A stretch of 64,000 nucleotides of DNA from Enterobacillus tribolii (GCF_003363015.1 NZ_QRAP01000008.1:62001-126000); one strand, 5' to 3'; positions 1 to 9,257 are shown, counted from the first letter of the stretch. Numbers and translations: made by a program. Notes: generated from the letters alone by a model not told the origin.

Positions 1-115
1 GGGCCGGGCAGGCTTGCCGGACGACATCGGCGGCGCGGTGGCGGTTTTGCTGTCGGATGAGGCCGGCTGGATTAACGGCCAGCGTATCGAAGCCTCCGGC
101 GGTATGTTCCTGTAA
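1..115 (+). CDS. Short-chain dehydrogenase/reductase, C-terminal fragment
   Basis: An open frame enters from the left edge and stops at 113-115, so only the last 37 residues are present. They contain the pattern typical of the C-terminus of classical SDR oxidoreductases: a GLPDDIG-type segment, then AVAVLLSDEAGWINGQ, then EASGG before the end. In this family that stretch forms the last strand and helix next to the substrate pocket. Catalytic Tyr-Lys and cofactor motifs lie outside the window, so substrate and cofactor cannot be judged. In E. coli an SDR (yohF) lies near yohC and dusC, but this tail does not look like YohF specifically. Confidence 0.75.
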   Translation, partial: GRAGLPDDIGGAVAVLLSDEAGWINGQRIEASGGMFL

Positions 116-120
116 CGCCG

Positions 121-912
121 CTATAGTTGCGTTACGCCGTAGCGCTGCGCCAGCTGTTTCAGCTCGGTGCAGCGCTGCCATAGCCCCCGTCCCACCGGAT
201 GAAAACTTCCGATAAGCAAATCATCGCGAACCTGTTGCAGGCGGACGTCCGACATCGCCTCACGCAGCGCCCGCCGCAGCGCCGGGATGATTTCCGCATT
301 TCTGGCGGACGTCACCAGCGGCAGGCCCGGTGCCGCCGGCGTCATGCCGATAACGCGCAGTTCCTGTAGCAACGCCGGTTTCTCACGCTGGAGCAAGGCC
401 AGCGTCACGCAGTCCACGGCGGCGATATCCGCTTCATTATGCTTAACCGCCAGCAGAGAATGGTAATGGGAGCCGGTACGGTGCGCGGAAGCGAAAAAAC
501 GGCCGTTCTTCGCCAGCGGTGCGATCAGCGCCCGCAGCGCGTTGTAGCCGGAATGCGAGTCTTCGCTGTTATACGCCGCCCGGCGATCGCGAAAATCAGC
601 GATATCGTCGGCGCGCTCATCGGCACGCGCCACCAGCATGCTACGGTAGTCAATGTCTTCACACCCCTCAGCCAGATAGCTGAACGCGCCGACCACTTCT
701 ACCCGATCGCGCAGCGTTTCCTGCAGCGGAAAACCGCAGGTTTGGCTCAGCAGTAAATCCGGCTGTTGCCAGTGTTCGTAAAAATCCTCCGGCCAGCTCA
801 GCGTTACGCCCCGCTCCATAACGCCTTCGCGCCGCAGCCAATACGCAATCCCCTGCCACAACAACTCGACGTCGGCGCGCCGTACGTCATACATCGGTAA
901 AGAAGCCCGCAT
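121..912 (-). CDS. PhnD/SsuA-type substrate-binding-like protein lacking a signal peptide
   Basis: The product is 263 residues and resembles the PhnD-type periplasmic binding fold used for phosphonate or phosphite uptake. Visible features are a SQTCGFPL segment near residue 56, a YNSEDSHSGYNALR segment near 113-126 and an AAVDCVTLALL segment near 165. The N-terminus is not a signal peptide, which is odd for a binding protein. The start is supported by AAGGAGG upstream of the ATG. It begins 13 bp after the stop of the upstream permease gene, so it is probably the last gene of the osmoprotectant transporter operon. It may act in the cytoplasm or be a repurposed family member. The ligand is unknown. 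Confidence 0.7.
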   Translation of the reverse strand: MRASLPMYDVRRADVELLWQGIAYWLRREGVMERGVTLSWPEDFYEHWQQPDLLLSQTCGFPLQETLRDRVEVVGAFSYLAEGCEDIDYRSMLVARADERADDIADFRDRRAAYNSEDSHSGYNALRALIAPLAKNGRFFASAHRTGSHYHSLLAVKHNEADIAAVDCVTLALLQREKPALLQELRVIGMTPAAPGLPLVTSARNAEIIPALRRALREAMSDVRLQQVRDDLLIGSFHPVGRGLWQRCTELKQLAQRYGVTQL

Positions 913-925
913 GTCATCCTCCTTG

Positions 926-1687
926 TTATGTGCGACGCCAACGCGTCAGCCTCAGCGCCGCATGCTCAAACGCGGCGTCAGTCACAATCGCCAGCAACGC
1001 GACCATCACCGCGCCCTGCAACACGTATGCTGTGTTAAACCCGCTCAGGCCGATGATGATGGGCAACCCCAGCGTTTTTACGCCTACGGTGGACGCGATC
1101 GCCGCGGTCCCGGTGTTGATAACGACGGAAGTCCGCACGCCGGCCAGAATCACCGGCGCCGCCAGCGGCAGCTCCGCGCGCAGCAGAACCTGCGTGCGGC
1201 TCATCCCGGCGCCGTACGCGATTTCCCGCACCGACGGCGGCACCGACTCAATGCCGCTGATGGTGCCCTGTAACACCGGCAACAGGCCGTACAGCGTCAG
1301 CGCAATGACGGCCGGCTCAGCGCTGAACCCCATCAGGGGTACTGCGATCGCCAGCACCGCCACCGGCGGAAATGTTTGCCCGATGGCCGCCACGGTTTCG
1401 ACCAGAGGGCGGAACTCCGCGCCGGCGCGGTGCGTGACGAATAAACCGCCGCTGATGCCAATCAGCGCGGCAATCAGGCTGGAAACGCATACCAGTCCGG
1501 CATGCGCCAGCGTCAGGCTCCAGAAGGTATCCTGCAGGTAAACCGGCCGTACCTGCTCCGGGAACAGCCAGGCGAAAAAGGCGTGCATATGCGGCATGCC
1601 GAACATCAGCGCCAGCAGCAGCACGCTGCCCCAAATGAGCGGATCGCAACGCCGCCGCGCAGGGGCCGGCAGGTCATCGTCCATCAT
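926..1687 (-). CDS. yehW: Osmoprotectant ABC transporter permease, YehW/OpuCB type
   Basis: This 253-residue inner-membrane permease belongs to the binding-protein-dependent transport family of glycine betaine/choline systems. It has about six hydrophobic segments. The permease EAA-type loop near residues 150-170 ([20 protein letters not shown]) contacts the ATPase. The start at 1687 follows GGAGG and overlaps the 3' end of the ATPase gene by 14 bp, indicating translational coupling. It would pair with the longer permease encoded at 2624-3766. Assignment to the YehZYXW (OsmF) system rests on gene order and family resemblance. Substrate specificity is not shown by sequence. Confidence 0.85.
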   Translation of the reverse strand: MMDDDLPAPARRRCDPLIWGSVLLLALMFGMPHMHAFFAWLFPEQVRPVYLQDTFWSLTLAHAGLVCVSSLIAALIGISGGLFVTHRAGAEFRPLVETVAAIGQTFPPVAVLAIAVPLMGFSAEPAVIALTLYGLLPVLQGTISGIESVPPSVREIAYGAGMSRTQVLLRAELPLAAPVILAGVRTSVVINTGTAAIASTVGVKTLGLPIIIGLSGFNTAYVLQGAVMVALLAIVTDAAFEHAALRLTRWRRT

Positions 1688-2627
1688 TGCCGCCTCCTGA
1701 CTGCGCCAGCAGATCGGCGAAATGCAGTACGCCTACAGGCTCGCCGCAGCCGTCCACCACCGGCAGTTTGTCCGTACCGCGGCTGATGAACTCAGACAGC
1801 GCCTCACGCAGGCTCAGCCCGGCGCACAGCGGCGGCTGCGTGCCGGAAAACGTTTCCTGCCGTACGTATTTTTCCACCCGTCCCAGGCCCAGCAGCTTGA
1901 TGCCCACGTCGCTGCCGCCGAAAAATTGCCGGACAAAATCGTTGTTCGGCCGGGTCAGCAGCGTATGCGGCGTCCCCTGCTGAATCACCCTGCCGCCGTC
2001 CATCAGGACGATGCGATCCGCCAGGCTGAGCGCTTCGTCGATGTCATGGGTGACCAGCACGATAGTGCGTCCGGAAAGGCTGTGAATGCGGGCGATTTCC
2101 TGTTGCAGGGCGGTGCGGGTCACCGGGTCCAGCGCGCCGAAAGGTTCGTCCATCAGCAACACTTCCGGATTGGCCGCCAGCGCGCGCGCCACGCCGACGC
2201 GCTGCTGCTGCCCGCCGGAAAGCTGATGCGGATAACGCCGGCGCAGTTGCCCTTCGTTCAGGTTAAGCAGCTCCAGCAATTCGCTCACCCGCTCACGGAT
2301 GCGCGTCGCCGGCCACTTCAGCAGCTTCGGCACCGTCGCAATGTTCTCTTCCACCGTCCAGTGCGGAAACAGGCCGATGGACTGGATCGCGTACCCCATG
2401 CGGCGGCGTAAATCTTCTGCGCGGAAACGGCTGATGTCCTCACCGGCAAACGTCAGTTCCCCGCGATCATGCTCAATCAGGCGGTTAATCATTTTAAGCG
2501 TGGTGGATTTGCCGGAGCCGGAGGTACCGATCAGCACGGTAAACTCCCCCTCGGCGATGTGTAAATCCAGATCTTCCACCGCAGGGCGCCCCGCGAATGC
2601 TTTACTTACATGACGAAAATGAATCAT
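1674..2627 (-). CDS. yehX: Osmoprotectant ABC transporter ATP-binding protein with CBS region, YehX type
   Basis: This 317-residue ATPase of the ProV/OpuCA type energises betaine-like solute import. Walker A is GTSGSGKST near residue 34, the signature is LSGGQQQR, and Walker B is [12 protein letters not shown] followed by a switch His in LVTHD. The C-terminal 70 residues look like part of a CBS domain pair ([23 protein letters not shown]), which in OpuCA-type proteins senses ionic strength. The open frame extends upstream to 3041, but the ATG at 2627 overlaps the stop of the preceding permease gene (ATGA), fits the family length and places [11 protein letters not shown] at the N-terminus. I chose that start. 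Confidence 0.9.
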   Translation of the reverse strand: MIHFRHVSKAFAGRPAVEDLDLHIAEGEFTVLIGTSGSGKSTTLKMINRLIEHDRGELTFAGEDISRFRAEDLRRRMGYAIQSIGLFPHWTVEENIATVPKLLKWPATRIRERVSELLELLNLNEGQLRRRYPHQLSGGQQQRVGVARALAANPEVLLMDEPFGALDPVTRTALQQEIARIHSLSGRTIVLVTHDIDEALSLADRIVLMDGGRVIQQGTPHTLLTRPNNDFVRQFFGGSDVGIKLLGLGRVEKYVRQETFSGTQPPLCAGLSLREALSEFISRGTDKLPVVDGCGEPVGVLHFADLLAQSGGGNDGR

Positions 2628-3766
2628 CGGCGCTCCGTTTCCCATTGAGAGGCCCAAAACTTGAATAAGGTGTCGACGACAACCGCCAGCGCAATCACCG
2701 GAATAACACCCAACAACACTAAATCCAGCGCACTGCTGAGCAGCCCCTGAAACACGATGGCGCCGAACCCGCCGGCGCCGATGAGCGCCGCAACCACCGC
2801 CATTCCCACGGTTTGCACCGCCACGATACGCATGCCGCTCAGCACCACCGGCAGCGCCAGGGGAAGCTCCACGCGCAGCAGAATCTGCCTGCGCGTCATA
2901 CCGACGCCGCGCGCGGCGTCCACCACCGCGCCGGGTACCTGCTCCAGCCCGGCAACCACGCTGCGCACCAGCGGCAGCAACGCATACAGCACCAGAGCGA
3001 TCAGCGCCGGCGTGGTGCCGATGCCGCTGATGCCCAGCCACGGCCAGAGGCGCGACAAACCGGCCAACGGCGCAATCAACAGGCCGAACAGGGCGATGGA
3101 AGGGATGGTCTGAATCACGTTCAGCAGGGGAAACAACATGCCGCGCCAGCGCCGGTGACGCGCCGCCGCCACGCCGAGCGGCAACCCCAGTGCGGCGGAG
3201 ATCAGCAGCGTCCCCAGCAACAGCCCCAGATGCTGGAACAGCGCCAGGGTAAACACGTCCTCCCGGTTGGCGTACTCCTTCAGCAGCGAAAGCCCGCGCA
3301 GCGCGCCGCTGGACAACAGCACTATCCCCGGCAAAAACAGCAGCACCCCAAAGGCGATACGCAGATCCGCGCGCGCCGTAAGCCGTTGCACGGCGTCACC
3401 GCCCGCCAGCAGGCAGAGCGCCGTCGCCAGCCAGGCGCCGCCGCCCAGAGACACGCGGGTCAGGCTCTCCTCAGCGCCGGCGAGCAGCAGCGACTGCCAG
3501 GCAATCACGCCCCACAGCCCGCATAACGCCAGGACGCTGAGCGCGTAGCTCCAGCGGTACGTCGCCCTGTTTTGCCCGGTGAACACCGGCGCCAGCAGCG
3601 CGGCGGCCGGAAGCAGCACCGCCGCCTGCGCGCCATAACTCAGTTGCCATAGCGGAATGCCCGTTCCCGACACCAGACGGTTCGCCGCCTGCGTCAGCAA
3701 AGGCAGAAAACACAGCGCGCAGGCCAGCAACACCCACAGCGTCAGCAATACCCGATTTTTTACCAC
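2624..3766 (-). CDS. yehY: Osmoprotectant ABC transporter permease, YehY type
   Basis: This 380-residue permease has an extended N-terminal half with several hydrophobic segments, before a C-terminal binding-protein-dependent permease domain (about residues 170-370). That two-part layout is characteristic of YehY. The coupling loop reads ARGVGMTRRQILLRVELPLA near residue 285. It lies directly downstream of the periplasmic binding protein gene (27 bp apart) and overlaps the ATPase gene by four bases. In E. coli the yehZYXW operon is stress (RpoS) induced; no sigma-S promoter was resolved here. Confidence 0.88.
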   Translation of the reverse strand: MVKNRVLLTLWVLLACALCFLPLLTQAANRLVSGTGIPLWQLSYGAQAAVLLPAAALLAPVFTGQNRATYRWSYALSVLALCGLWGVIAWQSLLLAGAEESLTRVSLGGGAWLATALCLLAGGDAVQRLTARADLRIAFGVLLFLPGIVLLSSGALRGLSLLKEYANREDVFTLALFQHLGLLLGTLLISAALGLPLGVAAARHRRWRGMLFPLLNVIQTIPSIALFGLLIAPLAGLSRLWPWLGISGIGTTPALIALVLYALLPLVRSVVAGLEQVPGAVVDAARGVGMTRRQILLRVELPLALPVVLSGMRIVAVQTVGMAVVAALIGAGGFGAIVFQGLLSSALDLVLLGVIPVIALAVVVDTLFKFWASQWETERR

Positions 3767-3793
3767 GTCAGTTACACCACCCGGCAGATGCCG

Positions 3794-4729
3794 TTATTCC
3801 GCCTTGATGAAGCCTTTCTCTTTCAGGTAACCCGCGGCTACTTTTTTCGCATCCTGCCCTTCCACCGCAATACGCGCATTCAGCTTTTGCAGGGTCGGCC
3901 CGTCCAGTGACGCGAATACCGGCTGCAACAGCGCCGCGATATTCGGGTGCGCTTTCAGCGCCGCTTCACGAACGATCGGCGTCGGGGCATAAATCGGCTG
4001 TACCCCTTTGGGATCGGCCAGGGTTTTCAGCCCCAGCGCCGCCACCGGGCCGTCGGTGCCGTAAGCCATCGCGGCGTTCACGCCGGAAGTTTGCTCCGCT
4101 GCGGCCTTAATGGTGACCGCCGTATCGCCGCCCGCCAGCGACAGTAACTGGTCCTGATCCAGTTTGAAGCCGTAAGCCTTTTCAAACGCCGGTAAGGCAT
4201 CCTGGCGCTCGATAAACTCCGCCGACGCCGCCAGCTTAAATTTACCGCCGTCCTTGAGCCAACGCGCCAAGTCCGCCAGGTTTTCCAGCTTATTGTCGCG
4301 CGCCACGTCCTCGCGTACCGCGATGCTCCAGGTGTTGTTGGCCGGTGCAGGGGTCAGCCAGACGATCTTATTCTGCTGATAGTCCAGCTGTTTAACCTTC
4401 TCATACCCCTGCTGCGCGTCTTTCCAGGCCGTATCGTTTTCATCATTAAAGAAGAAAGCGCCATTGCCGGTGTATTCCGGGTAAATATCAATCTCGCCCG
4501 CCGTAATCGCGCCGCGCAGCACCTTGGTGGTGCCCAGCTGAGACTTATTCACGGTTTTGATGCCGTTGGCATCCAGAACCTGCACGATTATGTTGCCCAG
4601 CAGCGAACCTTCGGTATCAATTTTCGAACCAACCCGCACGCCCTCCTCCGCCTGCGCGGAAAATGCCATGCCCGCCGTCAGGACGGAAACCAGCAACGCA
4701 CCACCTGCAAAATACCTGCCCTTCATCAT
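3794..4729 (-). CDS. osmF: Periplasmic osmoprotectant-binding protein, YehZ/OsmF type
   Basis: This 311-residue periplasmic solute-binding protein is the first gene of the ABC operon. A signal peptide is visible: positive MMKGR, a hydrophobic core, then an AFSAQA cleavage motif before EEGVRVGSK. The mature protein has the OpuAC-type core, with GSKIDTEGSLLGN at the start and a DIYPEYTGNGAFFF segment that in this family lines the ligand pocket. The frame is open further upstream, but the ATG at 4729 has AAGGGG six bases upstream and gives a correct signal peptide. The ligand is probably a betaine-like compound, by family only. Confidence 0.88.
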   Translation of the reverse strand: MMKGRYFAGGALLVSVLTAGMAFSAQAEEGVRVGSKIDTEGSLLGNIIVQVLDANGIKTVNKSQLGTTKVLRGAITAGEIDIYPEYTGNGAFFFNDENDTAWKDAQQGYEKVKQLDYQQNKIVWLTPAPANNTWSIAVREDVARDNKLENLADLARWLKDGGKFKLAASAEFIERQDALPAFEKAYGFKLDQDQLLSLAGGDTAVTIKAAAEQTSGVNAAMAYGTDGPVAALGLKTLADPKGVQPIYAPTPIVREAALKAHPNIAALLQPVFASLDGPTLQKLNARIAVEGQDAKKVAAGYLKEKGFIKAE

Positions 4730-4779
4730 ACGCCCCTTACCTTTCATTAATATGTCGTTAACACAACGTGTATTTTTGT

Positions 4780-5829
4780 TCAAAACGGCGCCCGGCCATA
4801 AATTACGTTGACCTCGTATTCGTTCACTTCCGGTAACCATTCCGGCAATGCGGGAGGAGGCGCTTCGCTTTCCCGCACGTTTTGCAGCGGCCAGGCGCCG
4901 ACGTCGAGGGCGCGCCAAAAATATTGCCGCAGCCATGTGCCGTATCCGCCAACCACGAAGCCCCGGTTACGCACCTGATAGGCCCCGCGATCCGCCAGAT
5001 AAATCCGCCGCAGCCCGTACCAGGGTACGCCCGGCAGATCGTGATGCACGATGTGATAGTTCAGATTGAGAAACAGCAGGCGCCAGGGCCATGCCGCCTC
5101 ATTAATAATAGAACGGGCTGGAGGTTCGTCCATCGCACGGTGTTCATAAAATGAGCGAACCATCGCCAGCCCCAGCGCCGGGTAGCTGATGGCGAACAGA
5201 TAAAATCCGGGGGCGATCCCGCGCTGCGCCAGCCACAGCAGTAATAAAGCCAACAGCGTGAAGTGCACCGCCCACACGGCGACACGGCCGCGATCGCCGC
5301 CGGCGATGCGGCTCACCTCTTCACGCAGCAGGGATGCAATTCCCAGCGCCGGCCCCAGCAGCAACCGGCCCGGAAACGTGTTGCGCAGGCGAATCAGGCC
5401 GCGCCACCAGCGCGGCGCATGCTGCCAGCGCTCGGCGGTGAAGTAATAGGATTCCGGATCGTCGAGGGGATTCGTCAGGTTTTCATTGCGGTGATGCGCC
5501 AGATGGCCGTCGCGGTACACCGCATAGGGATACCACACCGCCAGCGGCAACAGCCCGAGCAGCGCATTCAGCGCGGGGAAACGCGTCGGATGACCGTGAA
5601 TCAGCTCATGCTGGAGCGACATGTACCAGGTCGTCAGCACGATCAACAGCGGCGTTCCCCACCCGGCGCCTAACGTTTGCCAGTTCAGCACCACGCCGAA
5701 CCAGCCGCCATAAATCGCGGCAATGACGCACCAGGTAGGAAGCTCCCGGCGCCAAAGCCATGAAGCTCTCCAGCGCTCGATGCGCTGCCGCTGACGGTCA
5801 TTCAGATAATATGCGGACGACTGGCTCAT
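4780..5829 (-). CDS. Membrane fatty acid desaturase family protein
   Basis: This 349-residue integral membrane protein carries the three histidine clusters of the fatty acid desaturase/hydroxylase superfamily, which bind a di-iron centre. They are HELIHGH near residue 94, HLAHH near 129 and HIVHHDLPGVPW near 270. Several hydrophobic segments lie between the boxes. It is transcribed in the same direction as the osmF operon but downstream of no obvious partner gene, so its electron donor and substrate are unknown. Lipid desaturation or hydroxylation is the conservative reading; carotenoid or sterol modification cannot be excluded. Confidence 0.8.
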   Translation of the reverse strand: MSQSSAYYLNDRQRQRIERWRASWLWRRELPTWCVIAAIYGGWFGVVLNWQTLGAGWGTPLLIVLTTWYMSLQHELIHGHPTRFPALNALLGLLPLAVWYPYAVYRDGHLAHHRNENLTNPLDDPESYYFTAERWQHAPRWWRGLIRLRNTFPGRLLLGPALGIASLLREEVSRIAGGDRGRVAVWAVHFTLLALLLLWLAQRGIAPGFYLFAISYPALGLAMVRSFYEHRAMDEPPARSIINEAAWPWRLLFLNLNYHIVHHDLPGVPWYGLRRIYLADRGAYQVRNRGFVVGGYGTWLRQYFWRALDVGAWPLQNVRESEAPPPALPEWLPEVNEYEVNVIYGRAPF

Positions 5830-5987
5830 AAGCGCCTCTTCGGTAACGGAAATGCGCCCAGTATTCCTGTTTCTTTTAATTCCATTAAATAATAAAAATG
5901 AAATTTAAATTACCAAAAGAAATATAAAATCCCGAATAAGTGGTAAATATGTTGCAAAATGGTTAGAAAGGGATGAGGCCGGCGCGT

Positions 5988-5993
5988 TATAAT
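5988..5993 (+). promoter_or_regulatory. Perfect -10 hexamer upstream of small membrane peptide
   Basis: TATAAT lies 33 bp upstream of the ATG at 6026, with GC-rich sequence following it. The matching -35 element is weak (TTAGAA with a 19-bp spacer is the best I see). Confidence 0.5.
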
Positions 5994-6025
5994 GCGGCCG
6001 TATCGTTGACTGCAGAGGCATTCTG

Positions 6026-6124
6026 ATGGGTAACAAACTGATTGTCGGCACCCTGTTTTTGATGACGCTCGGCGGCGTCGCCGGTGTAATTCTGGCCGGC
6101 ATCATTATTTACGTACATTCCTGA
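6026..6124 (+). CDS. Small single-pass membrane peptide, 32 residues
   Basis: The frame encodes 32 residues with a short polar N-terminus (MGNK), a continuous hydrophobic stretch from about residue 5 to 29 rich in Gly, Val, Leu and Ile, and a short HS tail. It looks like a single transmembrane helix. AGAGG sits 8 bases before the ATG, and a perfect TATAAT lies at 5988-5993. It is 75 bp upstream of yajD on the same strand. I do not recognise the family. The translation signals make it a credible gene, but homology has not been tested. Confidence 0.6.
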   Translation: MGNKLIVGTLFLMTLGGVAGVILAGIIIYVHS

Positions 6125-6199
6125 CACACCGTTTGTGTCTGCCGCGTAAATTGACCTACTATATCGCCATTCTCTCTGATTTTTTAAGGTCTGTCCGTT

Positions 6200-6544
6200 A
6201 TGGCGATTATCCCCAAAAACTACGCCCGCCTGGAAAACGGTTATCGCGAAAAGGCGCTGAAACTGTACCCCTGGGTATGCGGTCGTTGTTCACGCGAGTT
6301 CGTTTACTCCAACCTGCGCGAGCTTACCGTGCACCACATCGATCACGATCACACCAATAATCCGGAAGATGGCAGCAACTGGGAATTACTCTGTCTGTAC
6401 TGCCATGACCACGAACACTCGAAGTATACCGAAGCCGATCAGTACGGCTCCCGCGTCGTGGCAGGCGAGGATGCGCAGAAAGACGTCGGAGAGGCAACCT
6501 ATAACCCCTTCGCCAATCTGAAAGCAATGATGAATAAGAAGTGA
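6200..6544 (+). CDS. yajD: HNH nuclease family protein YajD
   Basis: This 114-residue protein matches YajD of E. coli in length and layout. Two zinc-binding CxxC pairs (Cys27/Cys30 in CGRC, and CLYC near 66-69) flank the HNH core, with VHHIDHDHTNN near residues 44-54 and a following HDHEH. HNH proteins cut or nick nucleic acids using a metal held by these histidines; the cellular substrate of YajD is not established. The ATG has AAGGT upstream. It converges on yohC. Confidence 0.9.
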   Translation: MAIIPKNYARLENGYREKALKLYPWVCGRCSREFVYSNLRELTVHHIDHDHTNNPEDGSNWELLCLYCHDHEHSKYTEADQYGSRVVAGEDAQKDVGEATYNPFANLKAMMNKK

Positions 6545-6550
6545 TGACGC

Positions 6551-6575
6551 CCGCGGAGGGCATTCCCCTCCGCGG
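6551..6575. terminator. Convergent hairpin between yajD and yohC
   Basis: A perfect 10-bp stem (CCGCGGAGGG with its complement) encloses a 5-nt loop between the stops of the two convergent genes. There is no clear U-run on either side, so termination is inferred from position. Confidence 0.55.
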
Positions 6576-6580
6576 ATCGA

Positions 6581-7171
6581 TCAGAACAGATCGGAGCCGT
6601 AGCCCCACATAATCACGGTAATCCCCAGCAGCAACTCCAGCACCAGCACCCCGATGGCGAACGTCGAGCCGGAAAAGATGAATCCCTGCTTTTTGTCGAT
6701 CCCCAGAAAACTGGGTATGCCGTGGTACAGCAAATAGCCGCTGTAACACACGCCGGCAATCACCGCCAGCATGCACAGCCAGACCAGCGGGTACAGCGCC
6801 ACGACGCCGCTGAGAAACATCGGCGTAGCGACATACGCGGCAAAAACGATGCATTGCTGCAACGAGGGCGTGTTCGCGTAGCGGCTCGCCATCCAGTGGA
6901 TGACCTGCCCCACCAGCGCCACCGCGCCCAGCATCAGCGCATAAAAGATGATGGCAATAACCAGCGCCGTTACCGGCTCGACACGGAACACCCGCCCTGC
7001 GCCGAAATTCCAGCCGAACTGCGTGGTGCCGATAAATGAACAGACCACCGGAATGGCGGCCATAAAGGCGATATAGTGAGCATAAAGATGAGGCAGCGCC
7101 TCATTCTCCTGCCGGATTTCCCGGAACTCCTGGGCCGGATGCGATAGCAGTCCCCAAACATGGTTACTCAT
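6581..7171 (-). CDS. yohC: Inner membrane protein YohC (Yip1 family)
   Basis: This is a 196-residue polytopic membrane protein of the Yip1 domain type, with about five hydrophobic segments. Segments such as VWGLLSHP at the N-terminus, FIGTTQFGWNFG, FAAYVATPMFLSG and VLVLELLLGITVIMWGYG are close to those of E. coli YohC (195 residues). The ATG at 7171 has AGGGGG at a good distance; a GTG at 7180 is also possible but worse placed. Function is unknown. The neighbourhood (pbpG, yohC, dusC) parallels the E. coli 48-minute region. Confidence 0.9.
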   Translation of the reverse strand: MSNHVWGLLSHPAQEFREIRQENEALPHLYAHYIAFMAAIPVVCSFIGTTQFGWNFGAGRVFRVEPVTALVIAIIFYALMLGAVALVGQVIHWMASRYANTPSLQQCIVFAAYVATPMFLSGVVALYPLVWLCMLAVIAGVCYSGYLLYHGIPSFLGIDKKQGFIFSGSTFAIGVLVLELLLGITVIMWGYGSDLF

Positions 7172-7264
7172 AATACACACCCCCTGATATCTTCAGCGGC
7201 GCACCGCCAGCGCGGCGCTCCTGATAGCAATTATAGGTGTGATTACCGCATCCTGCCTCAGAGG

Positions 7265-8185
7265 TCAGGCTTTCCGGCGCGGCAACAGGCGAGTAACGGT
7301 GCCGACCAGCGCCAGCACCACCGCCCCCGCGACCACGCCGAACAGCATGTTCAGCAGCGTGGCGCCGGCGAAGCCGATAGTTGAACCGATCACCGGCAAC
7401 GTACTGCCGGCGGCGGCCAGGTTTTCGACGAGATGATGCACCCACGGCAGGCCGTGAACGATAATCCCGCCGCCGACCATAAACATCGCCATCGTCCCGA
7501 CCACGGAAAGCAGCTTCATCAGATAAGGCGCGGCATTGACGATCAAACCGCCGGTGCGCTGCACCAGCGCCGACGATTTTTTACTCATCCACAGCCCCAA
7601 ATCGTCGAGTTTGACGATGCCGGCCACAATGCCGTAAACCCCGACGGTCATGATCAGCGCGATGCCGCTCAGCACGATCACCTGTTGCAGGAACGTCGCC
7701 TCCGCGACCGTGCCCAGGGTAATCGCCACGATTTCCGCGGAAAGAATAAAGTCGGTGCGTACGGCGCCCTTCACTTTCTGCTTCTCGTATAACGCCAAAT
7801 CCTGCGGAATGCTCTCGCTCTCCGCCGCGTCCTGCTTTTCGTCCTTACCATGCAGGAAACGATGCGCGATCTTCTCGAATCCTTCGTAGCACAGAAACGC
7901 GCCGCCCAGCATCAGCAACGGCGTAATCGCCCAGGGAATAAAGGCGCTTATCAATAACGCGAGAGGAACCAAAATCACTTTGTTCAGCAGCGACCCTTTC
8001 GCTACCGCCCACACCACCGGGATTTCGCGTTCAGCCCGAACGCCGCTCACCTGCTGCGCATTCAGCGCCAAATCGTCACCCAGGACGCCGGCGGTCTTAC
8101 GCGCCGCCATTTTGCTCATCATGGCGACGTCATCAAGCACGGAGGCGATATCATCAATTAACGTCAGTAAACTGCTGCCAGCCAC
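7265..8185 (-). CDS. yedI: DUF808 family inner membrane protein YedI
   Basis: This 306-residue protein begins [21 protein letters not shown], the hallmark start of the DUF808/YedI family. It has several hydrophobic segments in its middle and C-terminal parts. Segments [15 protein letters not shown] and [10 protein letters not shown] are family-typical. The length matches E. coli YedI (305). No biochemical role is established for the family. It lies between yohC and pbpG on the same strand, a placement not found in E. coli. Confidence 0.9.
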   Translation of the reverse strand: MAGSSLLTLIDDIASVLDDVAMMSKMAARKTAGVLGDDLALNAQQVSGVRAEREIPVVWAVAKGSLLNKVILVPLALLISAFIPWAITPLLMLGGAFLCYEGFEKIAHRFLHGKDEKQDAAESESIPQDLALYEKQKVKGAVRTDFILSAEIVAITLGTVAEATFLQQVIVLSGIALIMTVGVYGIVAGIVKLDDLGLWMSKKSSALVQRTGGLIVNAAPYLMKLLSVVGTMAMFMVGGGIIVHGLPWVHHLVENLAAAGSTLPVIGSTIGFAGATLLNMLFGVVAGAVVLALVGTVTRLLPRRKA

Positions 8186-8269
8186 AGGGAAACCCTTTCA
8201 TTGGTCAATGTCGCGACATCATAGAAGCTGGAAGAGAAAATGTCTTCCGCGAGTTTTTCAGGGAGGGGA

Positions 8270-8296
8270 AAAAGCCGCGTGTTTCGGACACGCGGC
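8270..8296 (-). terminator. Terminator of pbpG
   Basis: A perfect 9-bp stem (GCCGCGTGT paired with ACACGCGGC) with a 5-nt loop lies 22 bp past the pbpG stop. Read on the minus strand it is followed by a U-run. Confidence 0.85.
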
Positions 8297-8318
8297 AGGC
8301 AAGGATATCAGGAAACGA

Positions 8319-9257
8319 TCAGTTCTCCGCGACCTGAACGCCGCGCTGATGCAAGCTTTTCTGCTTTTTGTAACTCAGCGCCGCCGCCGGCACCGGCGCA
8401 GCTTTACCGGTCAGCATCCATTCGCGCAGCCGGTTGGCGTCGGCGAAATGGGTATATTTCCCGAAGGCATCCAGCACCACCAATGCCACCTGACGGCCGC
8501 CGATCGTGGTGCGCATGGCGAGGCAGTGCCCCGCCTGGTTGGTAAACCCGGTTTTGGTCAGCTGTATATTCCAGGTGTCGTTACGGACCAGGTGATTGGT
8601 ATTATTGAACGTCTGAGTGTACACCGGATGAGAGAATGTTACCGTTTCACTCTCCATCGTACTTAACTGGCTGATCAACGGATATTTTTTCGTCGCTTCC
8701 AGCAAACGGACCAGATCGTGGGCCGTTGAGACATTATTGACGGACAGGCCGGTCGGCTCCACGTAGCGTGTGTGATTCATTCCCAGCGCGCGGGCCTTGG
8801 CGTTCATCGCCCGGATAAAGGCGTCGTAGCCGCCCGGATAGTTATGAGCCAGGCTGGCGGCGGCGCGGTTTTCCGACGACATCAGCGCCAGCAGCATCAT
8901 CTGACGGCGGCTGACTTCACTGCCGACCTTCACCCGGGAGAATACGCCTTTCAGCTCTTTGGTATTGTGGATATCCACCGAGATCACTTCGTCCAGCGCG
9001 GGCTTGGCGTCGAGCGCCACCATGACCGTCATCAGCTTGGTAATCGACGCGATCGGCACCTGAACGTTCGGATTGCTGGAGTAGATCACCTTATTGTTTT
9101 GCAGGTCCACCACCAACGCACTGCCCGATGCCAGCACCAGCGGAGAGGCGCTGTGCGCATCTGGCGTATTTTCGCTGGCGAACACCGGCGTGAGCGCCGC
9201 CATACTGCTTCCCACCAAGAGTAAACTTAACAAAGAGATACGAAGTTTTGCACGCAT
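8319..9257 (-). CDS. pbpG: D-alanyl-D-alanine endopeptidase, penicillin-binding protein 7
   Basis: This 312-residue periplasmic serine peptidase cuts D-Ala-meso-DAP cross-links in peptidoglycan. A signal peptide precedes FASENT near residue 27. The three active-site motifs of the penicillin-interacting fold are present: SITK at residues 71-74 (nucleophile Ser71), SEN at 128-130 and KTG at 235-237. It lacks the extra C-terminal amphipathic anchor of PBP5/6, consistent with PBP7. It is followed by a strong terminator and appears monocistronic. Confidence 0.93.
   Translation of the reverse strand: MRAKLRISLLSLLLVGSSMAALTPVFASENTPDAHSASPLVLASGSALVVDLQNNKVIYSSNPNVQVPIASITKLMTVMVALDAKPALDEVISVDIHNTKELKGVFSRVKVGSEVSRRQMMLLALMSSENRAAASLAHNYPGGYDAFIRAMNAKARALGMNHTRYVEPTGLSVNNVSTAHDLVRLLEATKKYPLISQLSTMESETVTFSHPVYTQTFNNTNHLVRNDTWNIQLTKTGFTNQAGHCLAMRTTIGGRQVALVVLDAFGKYTHFADANRLREWMLTGKAAPVPAAALSYKKQKSLHQRGVQVAEN

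Noticed and set aside
2628-3041. Long N-terminal extension of the YehX ATPase
   Set aside because: It lies wholly inside the yehY gene in another frame; the ATGA overlap start at 2627 is canonical.
5905-6105. 66-codon minus-strand frame opposite the small membrane peptide
   Set aside because: AT-rich, no ribosome binding site, and it overlaps a perfect -10 element and the better supported small gene.
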